Positions 1 through 10,005 of a DNA stretch of 64,000 nucleotides are shown in pieces. Positions within the stretch are counted from its first letter, which is position 1, and each line of letters begins with the position of its first letter. Made by a program: the position numbers and the translations under genes. The DNA comes from Magicicada septendecula (lineage: Eukaryota; Arthropoda; Insecta; Hemiptera; Cicadidae). The DNA is taken from the NCBI GenBank assembly GCA_034769895.1, contig CM068367.1, forward strand, positions 114,188,654 to 114,252,653. Direction: 5' to 3'. The notes under the pieces were generated by a model. That model was given only the letters and a program-made list of their open reading frames with translations. It ran no database searches and was not told the DNA's origin.

Positions 1-290
1 TCCATAGTAAACTGAATATTGTGAGTAACAGTATTCATATGGTTTTTAAGATTACTGATTTGGCGTAGAGTACCATTAAAAATCAGGAAAGTCATCAACA
101 TATCGGCCATAGAAGATAATATTATTGGCCGAAGATGTTAATAGAAGATGTTATTATTAAGGACGTAGTTGTTTTCATAAAAATTAAGATATATATCAGC
201 CAATAGGCCGGATAACGGTGAACCCATAGCCAGGCCATCGGTTTGAATATAGTAATTCCCGTTGAAAGTAAAATAGTTTTGTTGAAGGAT
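1..290 (-). pseudogene. Penelope-like element reverse transcriptase fragment
   Basis: Read on the minus strand, this piece encodes a recognisable RT palm: YIQTDGLAMGSPLSG, then LLADIYLNFYEN, then after a stop and a frame change YVDDF, then NGTLRQISNLKNHMN and IQFT. The GxxMGSPLS and YVDD blocks in this spacing are typical of Penelope-like retroelements, which copy RNA at telomeric or nicked DNA ends. The copy is dead: a stop follows NNIFY and further stops break the frame after YVDD. It runs off the window edge, so its 3' part is not visible. It faces away from the endonuclease piece at 321-596, so the two are not one collinear element. Confidence 0.8.
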
Positions 291-320
291 GAGCCTTAGT
301 AATGGTAATTAGTTCTTTAA

Positions 321-596
321 TTGACACATTTTCACAGTTTGGACAGTGTCAAGTCAAAATTTGCAGAACACCTCATTTCCGAAAATCATAGCTACACAAA
401 TTTTAAAACTAATTTGAAACCCCTTCACATATGTAAGAAAGGGCGATATTTGAACGCTCTTGAAGAATACGAAATTTATAAATCACACAATAATATTGGT
501 ACCAAGCCGCATGTTTTAAATGATAAATTGGTCTTCAAATCAAATGTATTGTACAACACTGCCTTGCGCTACTGTCGTGGTGGGAGCGAGACATAG
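321..596 (+). pseudogene. Penelope-like element GIY-YIG endonuclease, C-terminal piece
   Basis: This 91-residue open stretch matches the C-terminal part of PLE endonucleases: KFAEHLISENHSYTNF, then KGRYLNALEEYEIYKSH, then LNDKLVFKSNVLYNTALR. The same blocks recur in the copy at 863-3228, which supports homology. The N-terminal GIY-YIG nuclease core is missing, so this is a 5'-truncated relic. The TAG stop ends at 596, about 160 bases before the hammerhead-like motif at 747-800, the arrangement expected for the 3' end of a PLE. Confidence 0.75.
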
Positions 597-746
597 ATTA
601 GTGCGCGGTCGGTTTTCATACGATGTACATCGGTAACCTTCGTACTCGTTGTAAATATTATAATATGTTATATTAAGTTGTTTTATATTAGATTTTAATA
701 TTTTAAGTGTTTGACAAGTGTATCATATTTAAACGATACACAATTA

Positions 747-800
747 CTTTTTAAATTCTGATGATGGGACAAGGGTCCCGAAACATGTAAATTTATAAAG
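747..800 (+). ncRNA. Hammerhead ribozyme-like motif of a Penelope-like element
   Basis: The core CTGATGA (758-764) is followed by stem II GGGAC/GTCCC (766-770 with 775-779, loop AAGG), then GAAA (780-783) and C-AT-GTA (784-789). Flanking strands 747-757 and 790-800 pair over 10 of 11 positions to form stem I, which would put cleavage after A789. Stem III is minimal. One extra base, T765, lies between the core and stem II. PLEs are known to carry hammerhead motifs, and this one lies just downstream of a PLE endonuclease tail. Whether it still self-cleaves cannot be judged from sequence. Confidence 0.75.
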
Positions 801-862
801 ACGCTGTTTCTGGAAAGCCGCAGACGGTAAGTTCCAATATATTTGATTGAACAACACGTGGC

Positions 863-1334
863 TTGGTACTAAACATTTGGGATTTATTCCTTTTAAACAA
901 ATTCATCTCAACAACAAACACCGAGCTGATGCCTAAGATCCTAACATCCACCTTAAGTAAAATAGGTTATACCGTTACCTTTAAAACAAATAACCGTCTA
1001 TGGAACTTGGTTCGTCCAGTCGTTCAGACCAACATTGAATCCAAAACCGGTGTTTATAAGCTTATATGCGACGATTGTGACCGTTTTTATATCGGCCAAA
1101 CGGGTAGACCTTTTATCAAACGATTCCGTGAACACATACCACACAGCCACTTTAACAGGGGTGATTTTTCCCTAGAAAATATTAAATATACTTTTACACG
1201 GCATCTAATTTCAAGCAATCATTCATATATCAATTTCAACGCTAACCTATAGCTCTACATTAGTGTAGTAAGGGCCGTTACATGGATGCACTCGAAGAAT
1301 TCGAGATATATAGAGGTCATAATAACCCCGATAT
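863..1334 (+). pseudogene. Penelope-like element GIY-YIG endonuclease, interrupted copy (5' part)
   Basis: The translation has the GIY-YIG nuclease core GVYKLICDDCDRFYIGQTGR around residues 64-83, then an arginine/histidine helix (FIKRFREH) and the C-terminal block FTRHLISSNHSYINF. This nuclease nicks target DNA for PLE insertion. A TAG at 1250-1252 and a small deletion move the frame. The family block DALEEFEIYRGHNN is read from 1282 in another frame. The open frame is then cut at 1334 by the hAT-like transposon and resumes at 3172. Upstream RT is not seen, so the copy is 5'-truncated as well. Confidence 0.85.
1327..1334. repeat. Left 8-bp target site duplication (CCCGATAT)
   Basis: CCCGATAT precedes the left terminal inverted repeat of the hAT-like transposon and recurs at 3164-3171. 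Removing the transposon and one duplicate restores the PLE endonuclease frame. Confidence 0.9.
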
Positions 1335-1486
1335 TAGGGTGTCCCAAAAAAATCGAAGTCGGTTTTTTTGAACGCATACCCTCTTAATTTATTTATACGA
1401 TGTCAAAACAATTGTAAATAAAATTTCATAAACGTAGGACCTCGGCAACCCGTGCCGACGTGTATTGAAACTGTTGCCTGCTTTAG

Positions 1487-2896
1487 ATGCATGCTCGAAA
1501 ATCAAAAGAAGAACGTCTTCCGATTGTTATTTCATATGGAAATAAAGAACAACTTATTGCTGTGCCAAGGTTGGAAAGCTCTTCAGGAAGCGGACAGGCG
1601 CAGGCTATTTGGAACGCGATTGTAGACTGGAATCTCGAAGATAAAGTGCAAATTCTTTGTTGTGATACTACGGCTTCAAATACAGGTCATATCAATGGTG
1701 CCTGTGTGCTTCTTGAACAAAAACTTAATAGAGATATGCTTATTTTTGCTTGCCGCCATCAAGTGTATGAATTGGTGTTAAAAAGCGTGTTCGAAGTAAA
1801 AATCAGTCAAGTGACAACAAATCCTGATATTCCACTCTTCAAAAAGTTCCGAGATAACTGGAAAAGTGTCGATCCAGATAAAATACAGTGCTATAAAGAA
1901 AAGGTCGCATTGCACCTGACTGTTTCCGAAATTGACAATCTGCTTGAGTTGTACCGAACTGAACTGACCAAAGAAATAGTCAGAGATGACTATCGAGAGT
2001 TGATAGAGCTTTCTGTGATATTTTTAGGCGGAGATACACAGAGAAAATTTAAAATTCGACCTCCAGGTGCCATGCACCAAGCTCGATGGATGGCGAGAGC
2101 AATTTATTCCCTAAAAATATCATTACTTAGTGCTCAATTCAAAATTACGAGCAAGGATAAGGCAGCGCTGTTAGACGTTTGCCTGTTCATCGTGACATCC
2201 TACGTCAAGCCATGGCTCCAATGTATTTTGGCAGTAAAAGCACCTTACCAAGATTTGTGCTTTTTGAAGTCGATGAAGAAGGCTTACGAAAAAATTGATA
2301 AAATCATCTCAAAACCAGCTTTACAGAAGATAAGCCAGGATTTATGGTATTTGCCTGATGAAGTTTCTGTCTTCTCACTGTTTGACAATGATGTGGATCA
2401 AGAAACTAAAGTAAAAATGGTTGAAAATTTAACCAAAGAGAATTTATCAACTCATGGTAAACGTTACATCCCATCGAAGGAAGAACTTTGCGGTCCATTG
2501 TATGGTAAGTTAAATAAGTAAATATAGAAGTTGTTTCTTTAGTTTTCTGTTTAGATCACAATTTTGTTAACTGACTTTCTCTTTTTTTATTTCAGAGAAA
2601 AACATCTACGACTTCATTTCAGTCAGAAGCAAGTCATTGTTCGATCGTCTTAAAATTGATGACAGTTTTCTCCACGAATGTCCTACTATGTGGTCAAATA
2701 ATGCTTCGTTTCAAGAAGCCAGAAAGAGGCAGTGAACGATACAGCTGAAAGAGCGGTCAAGTTGATGCAAGACTTTCTTGGTTTAATCACGGTTGAGGAG
2801 GAACAAAAGCAATTTTTGTTACGTTGCGTACAAGAACACCGGAAGATTTATCCTGACTGCAAAAAACACACTTTGAAAAGAAAATTTAAAGAATAA
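1487..2896 (+). pseudogene. hAT-like transposase, intron-containing, N-truncated and frameshifted
   Basis: Exon 1 (to 2504) encodes about 340 residues. They include CCDTTASNTGHINGAC, probably the first catalytic aspartate, then FACRHQVYELVL, a C/H pair as in hAT cores, and then GAMHQARWMARAIY. An intron with GTAAGT at 2505 and TTTCAG ending at 2595 (91 bp) joins in phase to exon 2 (KNIYDFISVRSKSLFDRL). A one-base deletion near 2731 causes a TGA at 2733-2735. The next frame continues from 2732 with NDTAERAVKLMQDF to a TAA at 2894-2896. The glutamate in AERAV is the likely third catalytic residue, and it lies beyond the break, so the copy is inactive. The start at 1487 is nominal: CTGCTTTAG just upstream could be a splice acceptor, with earlier exons lost. 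Confidence 0.7.
2505..2595 (+). other. Spliceosomal intron in the hAT-like transposase
   Basis: The 91-bp interval starts GTAAGT and ends in a pyrimidine tract and TTTCAG. Splicing it out joins a split GAG codon and extends the transposase frame by about 46 residues of matching character. Without splicing the frame stops at 2521. Confidence 0.8.
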
Positions 2897-3163
2897 TGTT
2901 TTTTACATGTTAAACAGTAAATAAACACGATTTGGGCATATTGGTGTTTTATTTACCAAAAAAACATTAAGTTCTAGAATCCTTCCATACTAACTCAGTA
3001 CAAATTCATTTCTCATGTTTGGCATCGAGTCGGCACGTGTTATCATAATTCAATCGCAATAATATTTATTATGTGAGTTATTAAGGCCAAACAGAAAAAA
3101 ATAGAGGGTATGCGTATTTGATTTCGCGAAAAAAAAATTTCCTTTATTTCTTGGTACACCCTA

Positions 3164-3228
3164 CCCGATATATGTGACGACATACTCAATGATAAACTCA
3201 ACTTCAGGTCCAACCCACTGTATGATAC
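3164..3228 (+). pseudogene. Penelope-like element endonuclease, interrupted copy (3' part)
   Basis: This begins with the right duplicate CCCGATAT (3164-3171) and continues the frame broken at 1334, giving PDICDDILNDKLNFRSNPLY and ending LRSLKDKTK with a TAA. The block aligns with LNDKLVFKSNVLYNTALR of the copy at 321-596. This shows that the hAT-like element landed inside the PLE gene. Confidence 0.8.
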
Positions 3229-3423
3229 CGCGCTGCGATCGCTTAAAGATAAAACTAAATAATAGTGCCCATCGACACAGTCTTGACATGCTACACGCGG
3301 TGCACCGTGTCGGTTACTAGTACGCTTATAATATGTTCATTCATTGTATTTTACGTATTTATTTATTGTGTGTTTGTTTTAATATGGATTTTAATTTATA
3401 ACGATCTCCTTTGGAGTGAAGAT

Positions 3424-3450
3424 CTGAAGATGGGTCATATGGCCTGAAAC
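3424..3450 (+). ncRNA. Eroded hammerhead-like motif at the 3' end of the interrupted PLE
   Basis: CTGAAGA (3424-3430) is followed by an extra T, stem II GGGTC/GGCCT (3432-3436 with 3441-3445, loop ATAT, including G-T pairs) and GAAAC (3446-3450). It lies about 195 bases past the PLE stop, as in the neighbouring copy. I cannot pair a convincing stem I, so this copy is probably inactive. Confidence 0.55.
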
Positions 3451-3479
3451 GCATAACCCAGCTCAAATTACGCTAGAAG

Positions 3480-4072
3480 TCACTTGACGGAAATTATAAG
3501 GAAAAATTGTTGTAGATGGTACTATTCTGGAGCAGGTCAGCAATTTTGAATGTCTGGGCTGTAATCTATCATACATTACAAACAATGATGTGGTGAAGAG
3601 GAGAACAATTATTTGTGTGGACCATCAGGAGAACTCTAAAATCCACGAGGAAAGAAAGACGCCTGAAATTCTTGTGATGGCCCTTTCCAGACTTCTCTAC
3701 GAGTCTGAGAATTGGACTTTAACGAAGTTCCAGGTCAGTCGTATTCAAGCGCCGAAATGAAATTTCTCACGCACTGCATACGCTTCACGATTGCAACAAA
3801 TATGTTGATGTACGACAGGAGTTGAATATTATGAGCACACTTGATAGAATTACTCAATATCGATTAAAATCGTGGGAACAACTTAACCGAATGGGTGACT
3901 GCCGCATCCCTAAACAATTATGGAATTAGAGGCTTAAAAGGACTTAGAGATATTGGGCGTTCGAAGAAGCGTTGGCGTGACTAGCTCTAGCCTATCTCCT
4001 TGGAACCGGAACAAACCGTTTTTGGTTTAATCCTTGTTGAAGGTAATGGTCATGATGATGATGAACAGTTAC
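3480..4072 (+). pseudogene. LINE ORF2 3'-terminal relic (family A, copy 1)
   Basis: Several frames together encode the thumb and C-terminal part of a non-LTR reverse transcriptase: ILEQVSNFECLGCNLSY, then an ENWTLTKFQVSRIQ-like block, then YVDVRQELNIMSTLDRI and MGDCRIPKQLWN. The copy at 46,584-47,420 has the same order of blocks. This is a 5'-truncated, frameshifted insertion with several stops. The 3' end runs into a short GATGATGATGA tail near 4,050-4,065, which resembles the tails of the other copies. Confidence 0.75.
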
Positions 4073-4700
4073 ATAAAAACCTCGAATAACGTTCATAATA
4101 ATTTCTTAGATACTTTTAGTTTAAATTTTAACATGAAAGGATTTCGTAGTACAAAAATCAAAATACATAAGACAATAGTGGAAAGTATTGTAAGACATGG
4201 GGTTGAAGTGTGGGAAACAACTAAAGGACTGCATTAGCTACTGCAGAGCAGTGACCGCCAGAATCTTATTCGCAGCGCCTCAAGTTTCAGTTCCACAACT
4301 TACAAAATAGACATGTAAATTTTTCAATTCCTATACCATAACAATACCATATTTTGTATAAATATATTGCCAAAAATATATAATGTGTTTACGCTATACT
4401 ATTCTTGTTAATTGATATTCATATTATCGATTCTGGTTATTAACACGACGTAGCCTACGCAGTATCTGTACATTAACTTTACAGTAACTTATTGGAGCAT
4501 TAGATAAAACTCTATGTTTAAGTTAATAGAGAGCAGAAAAAACATTGTTTAAAAAAGTTTTAATTTTGATATTCAGAAGTGCGCGACACTTAAAATAAAT
4601 TTCTACTTCCTTGCTTATTTAAACAACTGTTTTTTAATGATATGTGATGTATTTATAATATACACACACTTATTGTTTATTAATGGTACCTGTAATCTCA

Positions 4701-5027
4701 ATTTTCTATTGTATTGTATTTATTGTTCATAGCCTAAACAATACAAGTTTACGGGAAACTTTGTATTGTACGAGTAAAATACGAGTTCTCGGGAAACTTT
4801 GGACAACGACGTACGTATCAACGTTCATTAATCAATGTCTACGAATTCGTTTTTGTAAATAGTGTCCGTTTTACGATATTGTGACCACAAGTGTGCTGTA
4901 TATGACCTGGCGATGGTCTGTGACCGAAATCGATCGTTTTTAAGAATGTGAGTAATAAAAATTTTATTGCAAATCGGATGTATGGTACCTTTTGGCTATG
5001 AACAATAAATACAATACAATAGAAAAC
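4701..5027. mobile_element. Fold-back MITE with 34-bp inverted arms
   Basis: Arm 4701-4734 and the reverse complement of 4994-5027 match at 33 of 34 positions around CTATTGTATTGTATTTATTG. The 327-bp unit has no coding capacity. No clear target duplication is visible, so the superfamily is unknown. The inner sequence shares a short GGGAAACTTTG ... TTTTTGTAAATAG pattern with about 18,950-18,990. Confidence 0.65.
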
Positions 5028-5285
5028 TGTTTACTGTTATGCCTAGCCGTTAGCGGTCTTGTACGAGTTAGCCTGTGACCGAGACAACAGTGAACGATAA
5101 AGGTTTCGTGAGTCAAAGTTGGATTAACTGGAGCCGCTTCTTACCGCATTTCGGGACAGTGTGGTTCATTTAATATAAAGACACGAGTTGCAAGAAACGG
5201 CAAGCTCATGAACGATCAGTCGCTAGTGGAGATGCATGTGTTGGAGACACCAGGCTCGTCCGCTTCAAAACGATTATCGATTGGG

Positions 5286-5311
5286 TCAGTCAGTCAGTCA
5301 GTCAGTCAGTG
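5286..5311. repeat. (CAGT)n microsatellite
   Basis: About six tandem copies of CAGT/GTCA, uninterrupted. Confidence 0.9.
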
Positions 5312-8300
5312 AACCTCGCTTAAGTTTATTCGTTATAACTCACTAGTTACGAAATCATAGACTCTTATAAGGTTTAATCGTTTAAAATAGAGGGACTGCA
5401 GAAAAGAATGAATAACACGATTTGGAAGACACCGTAAATCGATTACGTCACTACAAATAAAAAGCCGACATAGATGGTAAGGAAAAGACATTTAAAAAAT
5501 AAAAAGCGACTTCTGTCCCGCTGGATTTGAAGACTGTAATAAGTGTTGTGTCCTTGGGGGAAGATAACTCAATGGCATTACACATTATATAAATTTTATT
5601 TAATGTGTGCACGAGCGCGTATAAGCTCAAAGAAAGAAACTCTGCATATGTGTGTGTACGAGAAAGAGAGAGAGACATACAGACAGAAAGTATACAAAAT
5701 TGTGTTTGAATAAATAAAAGAAAGCTTTTGCGTCTGTTAGCGGACGGTAAGCCCTTGAGGCGTAGCACAGTTCTGCTCTGCCTGCCTACACCACAACTGC
5801 TGACAAAATAGGTCTCTTTGTAAAGGTTTAGTCTCTGTATTATTATTTTTAACAATGTTATAACCAATTAAATTTATTTTTTTTTAAATATTTTTCAGTA
5901 GTAGCAAAATATTTAGTACAAAGCGCCGTAAACAAGATAATTTTTTGTTAATCCTATTTTAACTTCACAAACGCTTTACGATTGCCACAGGGGCGACATT
6001 TGTCTGCATCATCCATCTCGTTCTTTGGTGCTCGAGTCAGATTCGTGGTCTATACAATGTGGATATATCTTTTTTGTGTTTCATCTTGGTATTAGTCGTA
6101 TATACGTCCTACATAAAACCTGACGTAATTTTTGTTTAGATGTTTAAATCGTGCGAATCGAATTTTAAGTCTGAGAATTGTTTTCCTTATTCACTCCACG
6201 GCTTAGACATAAGTGCCTGTTGTATCTCTACAAAGTCTCGTATTAAATCTGTTTCAGTCGTGTGAAGAGTCTTCAAATGTCTTGCTCGTTGATTTGTAGA
6301 ATCTTATTCTGCCGAGCAAATATAGGCGTACGTGCAAGGCGTCACTCAGCGAAGTGGTACCATCTATTTCTCAGTGTAGCAATATAGTCGAGACCCGTAG
6401 GAATCTTGATCTTCCTCTTCTTCTCCCTCCGACCGGACACGCTTCCGTAATGGGCTTCGGCTTCATTTCGTTATTTTGTATTACGTACACAAACCATTGC
6501 AATGCTTCATTTCATTAATTTGTATTACGTACACAAACCATTGCATTGCTTTTCGCTCTCCTGTGTAGTCAGTTGATTCCTTCTGGAATAGATTTCTGAT
6601 TGTTATATTCTTAATTCGTTTTCCCCTTAGAAACTTCTTAGAAAGTACGTTTCAGCTGCTTGGAATTTTAAATCTTGGCTCGTCCCGTTTTTGCTCTATA
6701 TCAGAATCGGAATAGACATGGTTCTGAATAGGCCTAATGTCTGCTTATGCATTTTATTTACCAAAGTTCTAAACACTGTGTGTATTAATATCTCCAAAGT
6801 TTTCTTTCTATTATATCCTTCATGAAAACTTTAAGATAAAGACCGATCCTAAATACCAAAAATGTGATGCTTGGACTAGAAGATATCCACAGATCGTTAT
6901 TTTTAAGGGTATTGATTTATTTCCTTAAAGTACTATAACTTTAATTTTGTATGCTGGTATTTTAGGAAATTTGTTTAAAAGTTTTTGTCTAGGCCAGTAT
7001 TGATCTGATGCAACATAAATATCTGATACAATTAATCGTGCTTATGCTGGTTACTTATAGAATTATCTTTCCATAAGAGCAGAAAAGATGAAGCTTAAAG
7101 TAGTGTCTCCTGACATAATTTGTCGTAATAAAATTTGTATAGGCCTACTATGATTGTAAACAGCCATTTGTGGGCGAGTTGCCATTAATACTACATTAAT
7201 GACTGCGGTTATTGTTGTACAAGGGGAAATGAGGCCGGAATGGTAGACATATAGGCTTAGTGAAAACGATAAACAGCAATTTGAAAACGAAGAAAATGCC
7301 AGTATTAATAATGGATACCATCATCACAATCACAATAGTTAAAATAAATTGTATGTAACGACAGCAATTATAGAAACTGGGTCAGAAGTCACCGCACATT
7401 GAATAGTGAACTAATTCTTTAAATACGTTTGGATAACTGCTTTTGCCTACTCTATATATGAGTGCATTTAGACACGCATGTAACTTTTACAAATAACATA
7501 GATTGTAAAATATTACAAACATAACGTCCTTGTTTTTTCCTTGAAATAATGTATATTACACGAAGTCGGGGATTTTCGATTCGATTTGTAAACATGTTAT
7601 TTTTGCATTGAAACGGACAGAGCGAGTGGGGAAGCGATATAGTAGTGTTCGGGAAGAGACTATTCTAAGTCACACCGTGGCGCATTAAGTGGCATAGACT
7701 CAGAATGAAAAAATAATATAAACATATAAAGGATAAACAAATCAAATGAGATCGTTTTAATACTTATAAATTTATTCGTAACGGTCGTTGTAAAAGAATC
7801 GGATGAAGTCGAAGTTAATAAAGCCGTAGAGAAAACATAACATCTCAATTACACTATTAATAACAATTTTAGATGTAAAACAGAAATCACACAAAAACAA
7901 AGATGATGGCATTTAAGAGATGTTCTAACATTTGGTTGTAAGTCTTGAGTAATGACTAAAAACAGGAAAGCAAAACACATGCCTGAAAATGATGTAGGCC
8001 TATCTAAAATGCTAAAAGTTCAATGAAATACTGAACCAGAATTAGGCCTATATCATAAACGTGAATAAGCTTAGGGAAGTAATTTATACTGGAATATATA
8101 CAAATGAAAGAACAGAGTCAGAGGGTACACTTACAACAAATGAAAGACCAAAACCAGAAATATGGAAATGGTAAGAAACAACTGGTATAAATTTATTAAA
8201 TAAATTTAAATTAAATATGAAATAAACAGAGTTGAAATATGTAAAATTCAAAGCACAGTCATTAATGAACCAGACACCTATATTTCTTATTATGATTTAG

Positions 8301-9374
8301 ACTCATTGTAATCTGTCATTTGCTTAAGAACGACAAGCAATATCTCCAACTTTAGACGAAACAAAAACTGTAGAAACCGCGAACAAATGTAGTGTCAATT
8401 CTGTTTGCAGAAGAGAAATAGGAGAAAAATAATATATAAAAAAATAACAAGAATAAAAGAAAAAAGAAGACTATGAAACAGAAACAGGGAATAATCAAAG
8501 ACAAGTAAGCAACGTATTGCAGAAAAGCATAATGTTAGTATCGTTTTACTTTGTGTGGTTTACTCCTCTTAATCGTATCGAAGTGTCAACGACTGATATG
8601 TCGCTCAAAGACTACGCAGTGTAAAAAAATGGCAGCAAAGTTATTTATTTGATTTTCAGTTTTGAAATGTGACTTAACGTCATCACAACTCTGACGACCA
8701 TCAGGTTCCCACGAAGCCTCAAGCATTTTCTGTTATCTACGCACTCCACACCACACAAAAGATTAAAAATACTTATAGATTAAATACTTATACAGGTAAA
8801 GAATACTTGTAATACACAATACAGATAAGTGGAAAATAACGAAACGCTGTCTCTCTGAGGTGAATTGTTATAAACATGAAAATTTGTTAAGCTTTTATTT
8901 TGTAAAAGAGAAAATTGACGGCTATTTTTAATCGCCCATTAAAATGTTAAATGAATGAAAAATAATGTTCAAAAATTATTTGTTCGTGGTCTTACAAGCG
9001 TATCATTATATAGAAGCGTATAGAAGATGTGCCCTTAAGTGGGAAACATGTGCTCGTGCAGTCTATGTATCCTAGCTACATCTTTGATGTACACTATATG
9101 AAAAGTATATCTTTCTTTGTATAGTAGTATCCTGAATATCTTTTACACATATATTGTATATATTATACTCACGAAATACAATGCGCTTTTGTCTTATTAA
9201 AAACCTAAATAGACAATTATTAATTATTAACCTATATATATATTTGTAGCGGTGGTTGATTCACATTACCTGCACATTGCATCTACAATCAGGTAGGGTA
9301 TTAAAAATGATATAATTTGTATCTCCTTCTGCTGAATACTTTTGTCTTTTCACTTTAGAATCAACGATAAATGT
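5312..9374. other. Anonymous A+T-rich DNA
   Basis: About 4 kb with no protein I recognise on either strand. The minus-strand open frames at 5451-5867 and 7660-7848 are low-complexity and show no conserved motif. The only structures seen are the 44-bp tandem duplication at 6461-6548 and a weak hammerhead-like string near 9,030-9,055 (GAAGATG, then GGGAAACATGT). Confidence 0.6.
6461..6548. repeat. 44-bp tandem duplication
   Basis: Two adjacent copies (6461-6504 and 6505-6548) share TTGTATTACGTACACAAACC and differ at a few positions. Confidence 0.85.
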
Positions 9375-10005
9375 CGGTATGGAGAACCATACATGACTTC
9401 CATGTTCTAAGATTTATAACATTCAAAATAATAAGATTTAAATCATTTTCAAAACGAAATATTTCCTTAGGAACTACTTCTTTCTACTTATTGCTTCAGC
9501 CTTAACCACAGTACTGTGGTCACTAACGTATACCACCTCACGTTATCGCACTCGATTTTCACTGATGATGGCAGTCGATGGTACTGCCGAAACATCTGGT
9601 TTTGCAGAAAACATTGGACTACGGCCAAACAGCCCCGGAAGGAATTTTAACAACAAACTACTTCTTTGTTGCCGATAACGTAGTACACATATAAAATATC
9701 GGTATGGAGAACCATACATAACTTCCATGTTCTAAGATTTATATTTAAAATCATTTTCGAAATGAAATATTTCCATAAAAACTACTTCTTTCTACTTATT
9801 GCTTCAGCCTTAACCACAGTACTGTGGTCACTAAAGTATACCACCTCACGTTATCGCACTCGATTTTCACTGATGTTAGCAGTCGATGGCATTGCCGAAA
9901 CGTCTGGTTTTGCAGAAAACATTGGACTACGGCAAAACAGGATGGGAAGGAATTTTAACAACAAACTACTTCTTTGTTGCCGATAACGTAGTACACATAT
10001 ACAAA
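9375..10005 (+). repeat. Two-copy 325-bp tandem repeat, retrozyme-like
   Basis: Copy 1 is 9375-9699 and copy 2 is 9700 to about 10005. Both start GGTATGGAGAACCATACAT and end GATAACGTAGTACACATAT, with a short deletion in copy 2. Each carries a hammerhead-like core. In copy 1 this is CTGATGA (9562-9568), an extra T, a perfect 6-bp stem II GGCAGT/ACTGCC (9570-9575 with 9583-9588) and GAAAC (9589-9593). Copy 2 has CTGATGT and a weakened stem. Tandem units of a few hundred bases that carry type I hammerheads are the hallmark of animal retrozymes, small non-autonomous elements thought to use PLE machinery. No protein is encoded. Confidence 0.65.

Larger units (their letters stand above)
1335..3163 (+). 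mobile_element. hAT-like DNA transposon (1,829 bp) inserted in a PLE
   Basis: The ends are inverted repeats. The left starts TAGGGTGTCCCAA and the right, read inward, starts TAGGGTGTACCAA. A second shared block, ACGCATACCCTCT, lies about 40-55 bases inside each end. The element is flanked by a perfect 8-bp duplication CCCGATAT, the size made by hAT transposases. It carries one transposase-like gene with an intron (1487-2896) and an AATAAA at 2920-2925. Only about 150 bp lie between the left end and the first coding block, so N-terminal exons are probably deleted. The superfamily call rests on duplication size and motif order, not on a database match. Confidence 0.85.

Noticed and set aside
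5451..5867. Minus-strand 138-residue frame
   Set aside because: No conserved motif, low complexity in the middle, no splice or promoter context.
9030..9056. Hammerhead-like string with GAAGATG and GGGAAACATGT
   Set aside because: The core CT is lost and stem II pairs poorly, so it is too eroded to list as a motif.
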